From Corbicula japonica (Eukaryota > Mollusca > Bivalvia > Venerida > Cyrenidae): a DNA stretch of 64,000 nucleotides. The translations under genes and the position numbers were made by a program. Under the pieces are notes generated by a model. That model was not told the DNA's origin, ran no database searches, and was given only the letters and a program-made list of their open reading frames with translations. The DNA lies in assembly GCA_038501625.1 (NCBI GenBank), contig JAZAYU010000010.1, positions 2,170,001 through 2,234,000 on the forward strand, read 5' to 3'. Of the stretch, positions 42,771 to 54,879 are shown piece after piece (position 1 is the stretch's first letter; each line of letters opens with the position of its first letter).

Positions 42771-45480
42771 TAACAAGAGCCAGTCGGAAACGACAGCACG
42801 CTCGACTATTCGAAGTCAGACATATTTAAGCACATTTAAAACTGGGCTTCATTTAAACTGAGGAGTGATTCAGGAGTTAAGGACACCCAACAAACACACA
42901 TGAACAAAAGTTTCTTAATCCAAATCAATAAATTACACTTAATTTATTATTATAGTTTTTTTTAGAGGGTTTACACAACCCAGTCCATACACCCCTGCCC
43001 ACCTATAGTGTGGTGTTGTACAGTTTAGTATGGTATTGTTGGTGGTGGTGTTGTTGACGGTGTTGTTGTTGGTGGTGTTGTTGGTGTTGTTGTTGTTATT
43101 AGGGTTTTTGTTGGTTGTGTTGTTGGTGTTGTTGTTGTTGTTGGTGGTGGTGTTGTTGTCAGTGTTGTTGCTGTTGGTGGTGGTTGTTGATGCTATTGCT
43201 GGTGTTGATGTTGTTGTTGGTGGTGTTGTTGACGGTGTTGTTGGTGGTGTAGTTGTTGTTATTTGTGTTATTGTTGGTTGTGCTGTTGGTGTTATTGTTG
43301 GTGGTGGTGTTAATGGTATGTGGTGGGGGGTGGTGGTAGTGTGGTGTGGTGTGGTGGGTGGTGGTGGTGGGTGGTGGTGGTGGGTAGTGGTAGGGGGTGG
43401 TGGTGGGTGGGTGGGTGTGGGGTGGGTGGGGGTGGGGTGGGTGAGTGTGGGGAGGTGGGGGGGTGGGTGGGTGGTGGGTGGGTGGGGGTGGTGGGTGGGT
43501 GTGGGTGGGGGGGTGGGTGGTGGTGGTGATGGGTGGGTGGTGGTTGGTGGGTGGGTGGGTGTGGGGTGGGTGGTGGTGGTGGAAGGTGGTGGTGGGAGGT
43601 GGGTGTGGGGTGGGTGGGTGTGGGGTGGTGGTGGGTGGGTGGGTGGGGTGGGTGGGGGTGGGGTGGGTGGTGGTGGTGGGGGTGCTGGTGGGTGGGTGGG
43701 TGTGGTGTGGTGTGGTGTGGTGTGGTGTGGTGTGGTGTGGTGTGGTGTGGTGTGGTGTGGTGTGGTGTGGTGTGGTGTGGTGTAGTGTAGTATAGTATAG
43801 TATAACCACTCAACACTTTCAACCAAAGTATGTTAAGTACATCTGTTTTAAACCTTTTCTATAGCATTACCTATGAAAAACACTTACATTGAAACTTTAA
43901 CCATAATTTCTAAGTCTTAATTCTAATTTCTAAGCGAAAAAGGGCAAAAATTAAATAAAAAAAGCAAGGATGAGTTATGGTCCTTTGAAAATCAACCTGA
44001 TGTATGATAAAATAAAGGTATACAAAGTTTTAAAGTTGTCGTTTTAATAGAATGAAAGATATGAGGTTTCACAACCTTGCACGCAAACTTTAACCTTAAT
44101 TTCTAAGTCTTAAAAGGGCAATAATTTGATATAAATCAAAGAAAGAGTTATGGTTCTTGGCATACATAGTCATGGTCATGATAGTGAACAAGTTTCAAAG
44201 CTATAGTACAAGAAGTATGAAAGTAACTAGCTTGCACGCAAACTTTAACCTGAAATTATAAGTTGAAAAAGGGCCATAATTTGATTAAAAATTAAAGAAA
44301 GAGTTATGGTTATTGGCATACATAGTCAGGGTCATGATGGTAAACAAGTGTTGAAAGTTTCAAAGCTATAGTACAAGAAGTATGAAAGTAACTAGCTTGC
44401 ACGCAAACTTTAACCTGAAATTCTAAGTTGAAAAAGGGCCATAATTTGAACAAAATGGAAGTTAGAGTTATGCTTCTTGGCATACCCACTCGGGATATGA
44501 AAATGAACAAGTGCTGAAAGTTTCAAAGCTGTAGTATAAGTAGTATGGAAGTTACGGGTTTGTACACTAGCTTGCACGCAAACTTTAACCTGAAATTCTA
44601 AGTCCAAAAAGGGCTATAATTTTAATAAAATCAAAGTTAAGAGTTTTGGTTCTTGGCATACACACTTGGGACATGATGATGAACAAGTGTGCCAAGTTTC
44701 AAAGCTGTAGTATAAGTAGTATTGAAGTTATGTGTTTGTACAGTAGCTTTCACACAAACTTTAACCTGAAATTCTAAGTCAAAAAAGGGCCATAATTTGA
44801 TGAAAATGAAAGTTAGAGTTATGGTTCTTGGCATACACACTTGGGACATGATGATAAACAAGTGTGCCAAGTTTCAAAGCTGTAGTATAAGTAGTATTGA
44901 AGTAATGAAAAAAGGGCCATAATTTGATGAAAATGAAAGTTAGAGTTAAGGTTTTTGGCATACACACTCGGGACATGATGATGAACAAGTGTGCCATGTT
45001 TCAAAGCTGTAGTATAAGTAGTATTGAAGTTATGTGTTTGTACAGTAGCTTTCACACAAACTTTAACCTGAAATTCTAAGTCAAAAAATGGCCATAATTT
45101 GATGAAAATGAAAGTTAGAGTTATGGTTCTTGGCATACACACTCGGGACATGATGATGAACAAGTGTGCCAAGTTTCAAAGCTGTAGTATAAGTAGTATT
45201 GAAGTTATGTGTTTGTACAGTAGCTTTCACACAAACTTTAACCTGAAATTCTAAGTCGAAAAAGGGCCATTATTTGATCAAAATGAAAGTTAGAGTTATG
45301 GTTCTTGGCATACATACTCGGGACATGATGATGAACAAGTGTGTAAAGTTTTAAAGCTGTAGCTATAGTAGTTTTTAAGATATCAGTAGGTTGCACGCAA
45401 ACTTTAACCAAAGCGGGACGCCGACGCCGGCACCCAAGTGAGTACAATAGCTCGACATATTCTTCGAATAGTCGAACTAA
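42771..45480. mobile_element. Helentron/pearl-like element carrying a giant G-rich microsatellite
   Basis: 5' end AACAAGAGCCA, hairpin GTCGGAAACGAC, box GCTCGACTATTCGAA. 3' end GACGCCGACGCCGGCACC, then TTCTTCGAATAGTCGAACTA, the inverse box. The body has ~170-bp units from about 44050 to 45410 (CAAACTTTAACCTGAAATTC, GGGCCATAATTTGA, GTGCCAAGTTTCAAAGCTGT). The 43020-43800 microsatellite lies between the head and the body. Confidence 0.75.
43020..43801 (+). repeat. 780-bp GT-rich microsatellite, G-rich on plus strand
   Basis: Successive blocks: (GTTGTTGGTG)-like to 43320, GGTGGGTGGGTGTGGGG-like to 43700, then about 17 copies of GGTGT (43699-43783) ending TAGTGTAGTATAGTATAG. Many runs of three or more G at short spacing. 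All long open frames across it (up to 295 codons) are low-complexity artefacts on both strands. Confidence 0.95.
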
Positions 45481-45484
45481 AAAG

Positions 45485-46370
45485 GAAAAAAGCCCTGAAA
45501 TAGAACTAAAGTCTCTTTACATTTTTTTTATTTTACAAATTAAATCTATTTAACTTTTAAAATAAAAACTGCCTCCAGCAAAATCTGGTACTCAAGTCCT
45601 TAAATACAGAGTATCAAGCAGCTTATAATAAATTACCACCTATAAATAGGTCAACACTCTGGTTATCCATGTGTCTGCTTCAGTCAACAATTGAAAATGA
45701 AATTGAAATACCAACACAAAACAATTGTTCGATGATGGTGAATTCTAAACTAATGTACATCCAGACTTTTATCAGTTTGGGTCATCAGTTAACATATTTA
45801 ATTTCTGATTTAATCAATGAAGACACAGATAACTTCATTAAAATACACAAGGAATGTATCCAATCCCATTTTAGGAACATATTTGCAATTTAAATTTCCC
45901 TCATCAACTAGCATGTAAATGGAATATGAAAGGTCTATTCAACATCAGCAGCACATCTTTGTTTTAGCTTTACAGGGCTTTTTCAGCTAGTCTCACGGGC
46001 CGATAATGGGCCCCATTTCCAATGCCAAATAAGGACCATTTTTCCCAATTTCAAGAAAAAAATTCCCAATTTCAACAGAAATAACTTTTTTGCTTATAAA
46101 ATAAAAAACAAAAAAGAGAATCCATATAAACAAAGGGCTTTTCAAATTACAAAATTAGTTTGTTTACATTTGATCAGCAATCTGTGAAACCTACATTCCT
46201 TGAATTTACATATGCAACCTGTGTAAAACCAGTGTATACCGTGTAAAATATTTCCCAATTTGAGCAGGGGCCTTTTTCCCAAAAACCCCTGAAAAAGCCC
46301 TGCTTTAACATGTTTAAAATATTCTGTTTCAATTGTTCTTTTCATAACTGATAATCAAAATTCAATTCTG
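45485..46370. other. Stretch without recognised gene
   Basis: Contains a duplicated phrase TTTCCCAATTTCAA/ TTTCCCAATTTGAG (46035-46265) and TACAGGGCTTTTTCAG / CTGAAAAAGCCCTG in inverted positions at 45971 and 46290, suggesting a decayed element of about 330 bp. Confidence 0.4.
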
Positions 46371-46374
46371 AATT

Positions 46375-46562
46375 GGGTTGGCTTGGGTTCTGCACATTGT
46401 CTTGATGCGATGAACATTTGACCAAATTTTCATGAAATTCCTTCAGGGGTTGAGAAGTCTGCACACACGCACATACAGACAGATGGATGGAAGGATGTAT
46501 GGATGGACAGACGAAGACTATTCCAATTTCCCCATACCGCTACGCGGTGGGGGATAATAAAA
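46375..46562. mobile_element. 3' end of a Helentron/pearl-like element
   Basis: GATGAACATTTGACCAAATT, microsatellite GACAGATGGATGGAAGGATG, then CCCCATACCGCTACGCGGTG and GGGGGATAATAAA. 5' part missing. Confidence 0.6.
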
Positions 46563-47352
46563 TATTCAAAATTGGTTTACAATTACTGCCATCATCAAGC
46601 ACTTTAACGTTTTTGTAGGCAACAATCTGATTGGTTTAGATGGCTGTTGATAAAAGCTTGCTTTAGTGACTTGTCGTCAGATGTTGATACTGTAGCGACA
46701 TTCGGAAGACAATTTTAATCAGACTGATGCACTAGCAGCAATAGTTTCACTGAAAATTGCTAAAATATACTAATAATGACTAACACTGGCATTTTAATGC
46801 TTCACTTTACTGAATGATATGTCCTTGAAAATAATCTTCCGCTTAAAAAGCACTGAATCTGATAAGACTAAGACAGACATTAATGTAGTCAGCCATCTAC
46901 AGTTTAATCTCTTCAGGAAATTTAAACAATTTAAATACATACCAAAAAGGGCATTTAAAAAATTCGAGAAAAGGGGGACACTTAAAAGGGAACTAACATT
47001 AGGATTAAGGAATAATCAAGAAGCAAGAAAAACATCATGCCGTTTATTACACGGAAGCTAAATCAAAACCAGAAAGGTGAATTACTTTTTGTGAATAATA
47101 AAATCTGTACAATCATGCCATTCCAAAAACAGAGAAAACAAACAACGGCATTAACATGTCATTAATTCCATACTAAATCCACAGTTGCAAGTCAAAAACC
47201 CATAGTGGGCATTTATAGGAGCTAGATGGGAATACGGTACCAATTATTTTCCTGAACAATTCAGCTTAAATGGTCTTTTTACATTGATTATCTGTTATCA
47301 AACTCTACTCTGTGTTCACACTTTATCAGAGCATAAAAATATATTAGAAATA

Positions 47353-48810
47353 GAATGTGTCTGTGGTCACCAATGCCCCCACTGCTGCAACAACATCTGT
47401 AACTAGAATTATCACTGAAAGTGATTAAATACCCCCACATGTATGCTTGATAATTGAACTGGGAATGCTTCGAATCAATGGCATAATGTGCCCCACTTTC
47501 AATCCAAAGTGTCGTCTTCACAGTAGCCACATATTCAGCAAGTTTCATCACAATATCTCATTCCTTCTAAATTTATTGAGCAGAAAATTTAATGGTTTAA
47601 ATATGTTAGTAACAGTGGCCTTTATCTAACTTTTATCTAAGAACTGTGTGCCAAACATTGTTTATGAGAAATCATCCAGAAACCATTTTTTCTATTTTTA
47701 GTAACAGTGACCTTGAACCCCACAAGGCCCAATTTCAATACCAAGTTTCGTCTTCACAGACACTACCTATATAGCAATTTTCATCACAATATCTCATTCT
47801 GAACCAAAGTTATTGAGCAAACAGTTTATTTTCTATTTTTAGTAACAGTGACCTTGACCCCACAGGCCTTGAATCCCAAAAGTCATCTTCACAAAAACCA
47901 TCAATACACCAAATTTCATTTAAGAATCTCATTCCAAGCTATAGTTACTGAGTGGAAACGAAGTTTTGAAGTTTAAATAACAGTGACCTTAACCTTGAAC
48001 CCACAGGCCCCAAAGTCAAACCTAATCTTTATCTTGTTATGTTACATCTGTGTCCCAAAAAATAATTAAATCTATGAAGTATTTCATGAGTTATAGTCCA
48101 GAAACAATTTTTCTTTTTTAAGTTACAGTGACCTTGACACTGACCCCTCAGGCCCCAAAGTCGAACTCGACCTGTATCTTCTGATATTACATATATGTAC
48201 CAAAAAAGGATTTAATCTGTGAAGTTTTTCATGAGTTATTATCTGGAAACCCTTTTTCTATTTTTAGTAATACTGACCTACATTGACCCCACCAGCCCCA
48301 AAGTCGAACTTGACCTGTATCTTGTGATGTTACATCTATTTACCAAACAAGGATTAAATCTGTGAAGTGTTTCATGAGTTATCATCCGGAAACCATTTTT
48401 CTATTTTTAGTAACAGTGACCTTGACACTGATCCCACCAGCCCCAAAATCGAACTTGACCTGTATCTTATGACGATATACCTGTGTACCAAAAATTATTT
48501 AATTCTGTCAAGCCTTTCATGAGTTATCATCTGGAAACGAAGAATCCGACCGACCGACAGACCGACCGACCGACCGACAAGCTCACTCCTATATACCCCC
48601 TCAAACTTCGTTTGTGGGGGTATAATAACAAAGGGGGCCATTACTCTGGTAAAAATGGCCACAGTAAAAAAATCCTTTCTTTACGATCATCTTCACATCT
48701 TGCTTGATCATCTATGCAAGTTTGATAGAAAGCAATGAGGAGTTGATGCCACAAGATTTGGGGGAGGTACGTACAGACGTACAAGTGCAACTTTGTGGGG
48801 GCATAAAAAT
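47353..48810. mobile_element. Helentron/pearl-like element interrupted by another
   Basis: Outer element: head at 47353-47402 (GTGTCTGTGGTCACCAATGC, CTGCTGCAACAACATCTGTA) and tail at 48626-48810 (GGGCCATTACTCTGGTAAAA to GTGGGGGCATAAAA). The uninterrupted relative at 42255 shows that the halves belong together. Confidence 0.7.
47400..48628. mobile_element. Nested Helentron/pearl-like element
   Basis: 5' end AACTAGAATT, hairpin ATCACTGAAAGTGAT, box AAATACCCCCAC. 3' end GACCGACCGACAGACC, then CCCCCTCAAACTTCGTTTG and GTGGGGGTATAATAAC, the inverse box. Body units of ~155 bp carry TAGTAACAGTGACCTTGA. AAC occurs at both junctions. Confidence 0.75.
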
Positions 48811-49170
48811 ATACTGTTGTTTGTATCATAAAATATCAAGAATAAGCATATGAATCAATAATACAGTTACAGGTTCAAGACCTTATCTGAAGTACTTGAT
48901 AACAACACTCAACTGCATTCTTTACCATGTAATCTTCTTTCATCATTACTTTGAAGATAGTTTGTCACCTTCATGCAAAAACATGCTATCAGATTACATA
49001 TTTCAAATGCATTTATCCATGTATTGAACTGATGTGACAAATTAATATCCAGGTTTTTCTTAAGGCTTCCATGGATGCAATAATTTTCATGAGCAAACAT
49101 TTTCGTGGTTTTCCGTTAGACACCATTTTTTCGTTGTTTCATAAATTTGTGGATCTCAAGTTCTATTCCC

Positions 49171-49431
49171 ACGGAGCCCCTAAAGTAATATTAAGCATGC
49201 TTTTTTTCATTTTCCAACGAATTAATATTTCGTTTAAACAAAATACTATTTCGTTTAAACAAAATACTATTTCTAAATGAAATAGTATTTCGTTTGAACG
49301 AAATAATATTTCGCTTAAACGAAATATTAATTTGTTTAAACGAAATAATAACTTGTTTAAACAAAATAATATCATAAAAAAAGTATGGAAAATGAAAAAA
49401 AGTATGCTAAATGTCACCTTAAGGACTCCGT
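49171..49431. mobile_element. 261-bp MITE with 45-bp inverted ends around a palindromic array
   Basis: ACGGAGCCCCTAAAGTAATA at the left and its approximate inverse ending GACTCCGT at the right, then AGCATGCTTTTTTTCATTTT against AAATGAAAAAAAGTATGCT. The interior is about eight units of 18-20 bp related to ATTTCGTTTAAACGAAATA, each nearly self-complementary. Confidence 0.75.
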
Positions 49432-49749
49432 TAATTCCTTATTTCGTGGTGTTTTAAATTTGTGGATCAATCTTGTCAACGAAATCCACCATAATTAGTA
49501 CTCCACGAATATTATTGATTTTACAGTACTTATAGTTGCAGCATCATTTGCCAGTAGAATGTATCCAAATGAAATAATTGCCCAAATAACACTTCCCCAC
49601 TCCCACTTTTTCTAAGACTCCAGGGAAATACAGGAAAGCAGGACAATCATTCTCATAATTGTAATCAAGTGTTGGGTAAAGATGATGCACTTTCCTAAAG
49701 TAACTAATAAAAAACTTCTCAAAGGGTTGTGGCAAAGTATGCTCTTTCT

Positions 49750-49970
49750 TAACCCTTTCCTCCATACATACGCATTTTTACGCATGTGCGATCAGTGTAG
49801 ATCCAGATCAGCCGGCACATTCGTGCCGCATTCTGATCAGGATCTGCACTGGTTGCATTTTGGTCAGAAATAACTGAACAAATCGTAATGTGAACAGATG
49901 TGCCGGCTGATCTGGATCTACACTGTTTGCCCACACAACAAAGGTGTGTCTATGAAGGGAAGGGTTTAGT
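49750..49970. mobile_element. TTAA-palindrome (family 1) copy
   Basis: TTAACCCTTTCCTCCATACA to ATGAAGGGAAGGGTTTA. First hairpin complete, second arm lacks its 5' half. Confidence 0.8.
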
Positions 49971-49974
49971 CACG

Positions 49975-51175
49975 AACCCATAAACAAATACAACTAAGCA
50001 ATTTGCATTACTAGAACTCTGAGTCGTTTATCAATGATTATCTCTTATTGGAAAGCTTTCCTTGATGGACATGTTTAGCAGCTACACTGGAAAAGATCAT
50101 CTAAAGTGAGTGTTTTTTATATAGAGCTGTTTATTGACCAGCTTGCACTGATTGGGATTTATTCTTCTTAGGATCGGGAAAAAATATTTTTCTGACCATA
50201 CTGTTCCCATTTGTCAGTTCATCAAAAAAAAGCACAAGGAGGCTTGCATGCAAGACTCTTGCACACCAGGCTTGCACATGAGGCTTGCATGCAAGACGCT
50301 TGCATGTAACTCCTCCTTTACTTTAATGTAGTTACAACAGTCTTGCAAGCAACCCTTGCCAAGCTACCTTTCTGGGCTATCTACACATCCCTTTAACTTG
50401 TTGCGAGTGAAAGTTGTGCCTTACTAGAGACATGTATTAAATTTATTGTTTAAATGTGAATTCAGGCAGAAAGTTGCGGTTCCACTCTGCATTGGGGAAA
50501 GAGCTATAGCACTGCAGATAATAACACAAAAAGCAGTACTATCTTTTAATTTTTGCACCATAATCACTTTCTGAAGTAATCTTCAACTTGCAGGAAGCAA
50601 ATTCACCAATAATATCAAAATTCAATACTATAAAATATCTATGCACTATTTTTAAAGGTCTTTATTATCCATGTGCTTGATGAAAACTGCAGATAATATG
50701 CGATAACTTGGGAAAATAATGAAAATTTCTACCAGGTGGTAGATAAAACCACCCACTTGTTTTCACTAAACAACAAATTATTTTAGTTAAATATAACCAA
50801 GGTTTTTTAAAAACAAGTCTTTAAACACTCTGAAATTATAGATCGCCATTAAATGAAATAAATATGTCTAACCTCTCTATAACCATTATAGGCAATCCAA
50901 AACTGTTGGAATCAACAATGCAGCAAGAATGTGTTCGTTCTGGTTGAAAAGTAGGTGTGTAGCGTTTAAATACGTAACTTGACACCTGTAGTATTTCTGA
51001 TGACCGCATGAATTAAATTCTTGATCAAACCGTGAAATTTGGTACATAAACATTGTCAAAAAGATTTTAAAAAATGATAGTGGTGTAGCATATCTCACAC
51101 TGTACTGCTGAAGAATGTTTTAGTCTCGTGACTATAAAATTTAATATTAATGTTAAGAGGTAAAAATTAACAGCA
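49975..51175. other. Stretch without recognised gene
   Basis: A cluster of GCTTGCATGCAAGACTCTTG-like words at 50240-50360 is locally repeated. Nothing else recognised. Confidence 0.45.
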
Positions 51176-51177
51176 AT

Positions 51178-52918
51178 TTAACCCTTTCCTCTATATACAT
51201 TAACACACATTTATGGCATGGGCAAACAGTGTAGAGCCAGATCAGACAGCACATGTCTTATCAGGATCTACAATGTTTGTTTTTTTATTTTATTGGTTAT
51301 TTCTGACCAAAAACTAGAAATGTGTCCATAGGACACGGATGCCCCCGCTATGCATGTTTGTCATGGTGAACATTTATACCAAGTTATTTTAAAGTCCAAT
51401 AAGTAATAACAAACTCACAGCCCAGACAAGAAAAGTCTGGTTTTAGTAATAGTGACCTTGACCTTGGACCTACAGGCATGGGAATTGTACTCAACACATC
51501 ATCTTGATATAATGAACATTTATACCAAGTTATTTTAAAATCCAATAAGACAAAACAAAGTAACAGAGCAGACAAGATTTTTATAACACAATTCTATTTT
51601 AAGTAACAGTGACCTTGACCTTGGACCTTTAGGCATGGGTGTTGTACACGACACACAGCCTTATCATGGTGAACATTTGTGCCAAGTTATTTTGAAATCC
51701 CTCCATTCATAAGGAAGTTACAGCCTAAACAAGAAAATTCTATTTTTAGTAACAGCGACCTTGACCTTGGACCTACAGGCATGGGTATTGTACGCGACAC
51801 ACCGTCTTGATATGGTGAATATTTATACCAAGTTATTTTGAAATCCATTAAGAAATAACAAAGTTACAGAGCGGACAAGATTTTTCCAACAAAATTCTAT
51901 TTTTAGTAACAGTGACCTTGACCTTCGACCTACAGGCATGGGTCTTGTACGCGACACACCCCCTTGTCATGGTGAACATTTGTGCCAAGTTATTTTGAAA
52001 ACACTGCATTCATAACTAAGTTACAGCCCGGACAAGAAAATTCTATTTTTAGTAACAGTGACCTTGACCTTGGACCTACAGGCATGGGTCTTGTACGCGA
52101 CACACCGCCTTGTCATGGTGAACATTTGTGCCAAGTTATTTTGAAATCCCTCCATTCATAAGGAAGTTACAGCCCGGACAAGAAAATTCTATTTTCAGTA
52201 ACAGTGACCTTGACCTTGGACCTACAGGCATTGGTATTGTAAGCGACACACCGTCTTGATATGGTGAATATTTATACCAAGTTATCTTAAAATCCATTAA
52301 GAAATAACAAAGTTACAGAGCGGACAAGATTTTTCCAACAAAATTCTTTTTTTAGTAACAGTGACCTTGACATTGGACCTAGTACGCGACACACCGCCTT
52401 GTCATGGTAAACATTTGTGCCAAGTTATTTTGAAATCCCTCCATTCATAAGGAAGTAACAGCCCGGACAAGAAAATTCTATTTTTAGTTACAGTGACCTT
52501 GACCTTGGACCTACAGGCATGGGTATTGTACGCGACACACCGTCTTGATATGGTGAACATTCATACCAAGTTATTTTAAAATCCAATAAGAAATAACAAA
52601 GTTACAGAGCGGACACGATTTTCGAACATACACACACACTGACACACTGACACACACACAAACAAACACCCACACCCACAGTGAACACTATATGCCCTTC
52701 CGCCATTACATGGCGGGGGCATAAACACACACACTGACACACACACAAACAAACAAACACACCCACAGCCAGGGTGAACACTATATGCCCTTCCGCCATT
52801 ACATGGCGGGGGCATAAAAAGCAAACAGTGCAGATCCTGATCAGAAGGCAACAATGTGCTGGCTGATCTGGATCGACACTGGTCACAGTAGCATAAAAAG
52901 TGTATATATGGAGTAAAA
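51178..52918. mobile_element. TTAA-palindrome (family 1) copy split by an arrayed element
   Basis: Left half 51178-51312 (TTAACCCTTTCCTCTATATA to TTATTTCTGACCAAAAA), right half from about 52817 (AAGCAAACAGTGCAGATCC to TATATATGGAGTAAAAA). The break is in the central loop. Confidence 0.75.
51312..52816. mobile_element. Helentron/pearl-like element with ~167-bp array
   Basis: 5' end ACTAGAAA, hairpin TGTCCATAGGACA, box GGATGCCCCCGC. 3' end CACACACTGACACACTGACA, then CCGCCATTACATGGCGG and GGCGGGGGCATAAA. The last ~90 bp of the 3' end is present twice (ending 52727 and 52816). Body units carry CAGTGACCTTGACCTTGGAC and alternate between two subtypes (CACCGCCTTGTCATGG and CACCGTCTTGATATGG). Confidence 0.8.
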
Positions 52919-53439
52919 AAATAAACAATAAATGAAATGCATTCATAGCAAAAAGTGACAAAATTGATGTAGTTGTTAAGTTTGCTCACATTCCCATACC
53001 TAAATAATGCAAACTTTGTCACATAGTCTGTCAGTTGCATGGTTGGTACAAGTAACACTACTTTAAATGTTAACATAAAACCATATAATCTTGTGTCTAC
53101 TTTCAACCATTAAATAGGGATAAATTTTCAACCTGTTTCTGTCTAAAATATAGAAATATTTTGACAGCTGTATTAAAATTTAAATATTTTGTCAAAACAT
53201 AAAAATTAAATGGATGTATAAAGTATGAAAACGTTGCCATGTGATGTTTGTTCGAAGTAAAGTATTGTTATGAATTGGTGATGTGACTAGGAATCCATTC
53301 TGTCGCAAACAGTGCCTATCACCTGAATTTGTGTAACAGAATCACATTCGTTGAATGTACTCAATCGTTTCATTCTCTATAGCCAGTATAGGCCAGTTTC
53401 GAACTTTTTATTTTACTGAATATTGAAATGTGACTAATA

Positions 53440-54872
53440 TCCCTAGGTGTCCATTATGTAGATCCAGATCAGCATGCACATTCATGTAGTCATATTTGGA
53501 TCTACAGAGATGAGTTTTAGATTTACTTTGTTACATGTATTTCCAACCACAATACAAACAGGGTAGATCCAGATTTGACGTCACTTCTGTGCAGCCTGAT
53601 CTGGCTCTACCCTGGTCAGTGGGTCGCTTTTGTGATTAAACTTTAAAGGCAAAGAATGTTCAAAAATATTCCTTTAAACGAAATAAATTGGCACTAAATT
53701 TGTGATACAGGTCACAGAGTCATAGCTCCGAAAGTTGTAAAAATCTTAGTTCATGTAATACAATTAAGATTTGCATGAATAACAAAATTAATGATGAACA
53801 ATGGAATGCTCAACACACCATTAAGTTTCATATAATTTTACTGTACTATTTGGTACATGTGTAACCCAAGAACACTTAATACTCAGTATCTCATCAAGAC
53901 TAAGAGGTGCGGAGTTGCCTAACGACCTGGCTCCTTTAGTGGGTAGAATCCTTCTTTTATTTCTACTTAAACTTTCCTCCGTATAGATGCCTTAATGGCA
54001 TGGGCAAACAGTAGATCCAGATCAGCCGGCACATCCGGGCCATCTGACCAGGTACTGCACAGTTCACTTTTACATTCATTAGGCTATTTCTGACTAAGAT
54101 GTGACCAGTGAAGATCCTGATCAGACACCACAGATGTGCTGGTGATCTGGATCTACACTGGATGCACATGCTTAACAACACAGTCATATATATGGTAGAA
54201 GGAGTTAAACCTCTATTCTACTTTGAAAGAAAATGTAACCACCGAATACTAGTTGGTAAATTATTACTCAGGTCAACATTTTAGAAAAACAACAAACCTA
54301 TCCAAATTTGACAGCCTTCTCTTAATAGATGCCATTATCAACTGTAATATCCGATTATTTTCGATCTAATCAATATGGTTTATATAAACTATTAAAGATG
54401 ATTTTGACCCATGAATCAACAGTAGTTTCCTTAAACAATACACCAGGAAGGAAATCAAAAAGATTTAAATTGCATCCTGTAAATGCATTCGAATATGAGA
54501 AAGTTTATTCTTCGGTGATCATTCGGTTATTTTTGGTCAAAGAGGTGTTGGAATGTAATAGTTCAACATGGTTTTTCTGGAAATTTAGCTTTTTCTAAAG
54601 AAACAAAATATCCAGCCCAAATAATCACACTGGTCTTCAGAGATTTTATCCCTTTAATCCTTAAATACGTATTTTATTGCATTTGGGACCAGTGTAGATC
54701 CGGATCAACTGGCACATCTGTGCTGTCTAATCTGTACCTATACTGGTCACATCTAGGTCAGAAATAATATTTTGAATCTAAAAGTGAACAGTGCACTATG
54801 CACATGTAGATTCTGATCTGATGGCCAGCATGTGCCTATGTAATAAAGATTCATCTATGGAGTAAAGGGTTT
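53440..54872. mobile_element. Three TTAA-palindrome (family 1) copies
   Basis: 53440-53640 (decayed ends), 53966-54210 (TTAAACTTTCCTCC... to GGTAGAAGGAGTTAA) and 54645-54872 (decayed, second arm deleted). Between them nothing recognised. Confidence 0.65.
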
Positions 54873-54879
54873 AAAATGA

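Noticed and set aside
42939..43826. Open frames of up to 295 codons on both strands (Thr/Pro/His-rich or Val/Gly-rich proteins)
   Set aside because: They are the GT-rich microsatellite read in several frames; all six frames stay open because the repeat lacks stop codons.
44310..45447. Several overlapping minus-strand frames with MAHLFIIMS repeats
   Set aside because: They track the ~170-bp body units of the arrayed element at 42.8-45.5 kb.
46819..47061. 80-codon basic frame
   Set aside because: Lys/Arg/Phe-rich AT-driven composition and no recognisable motif.
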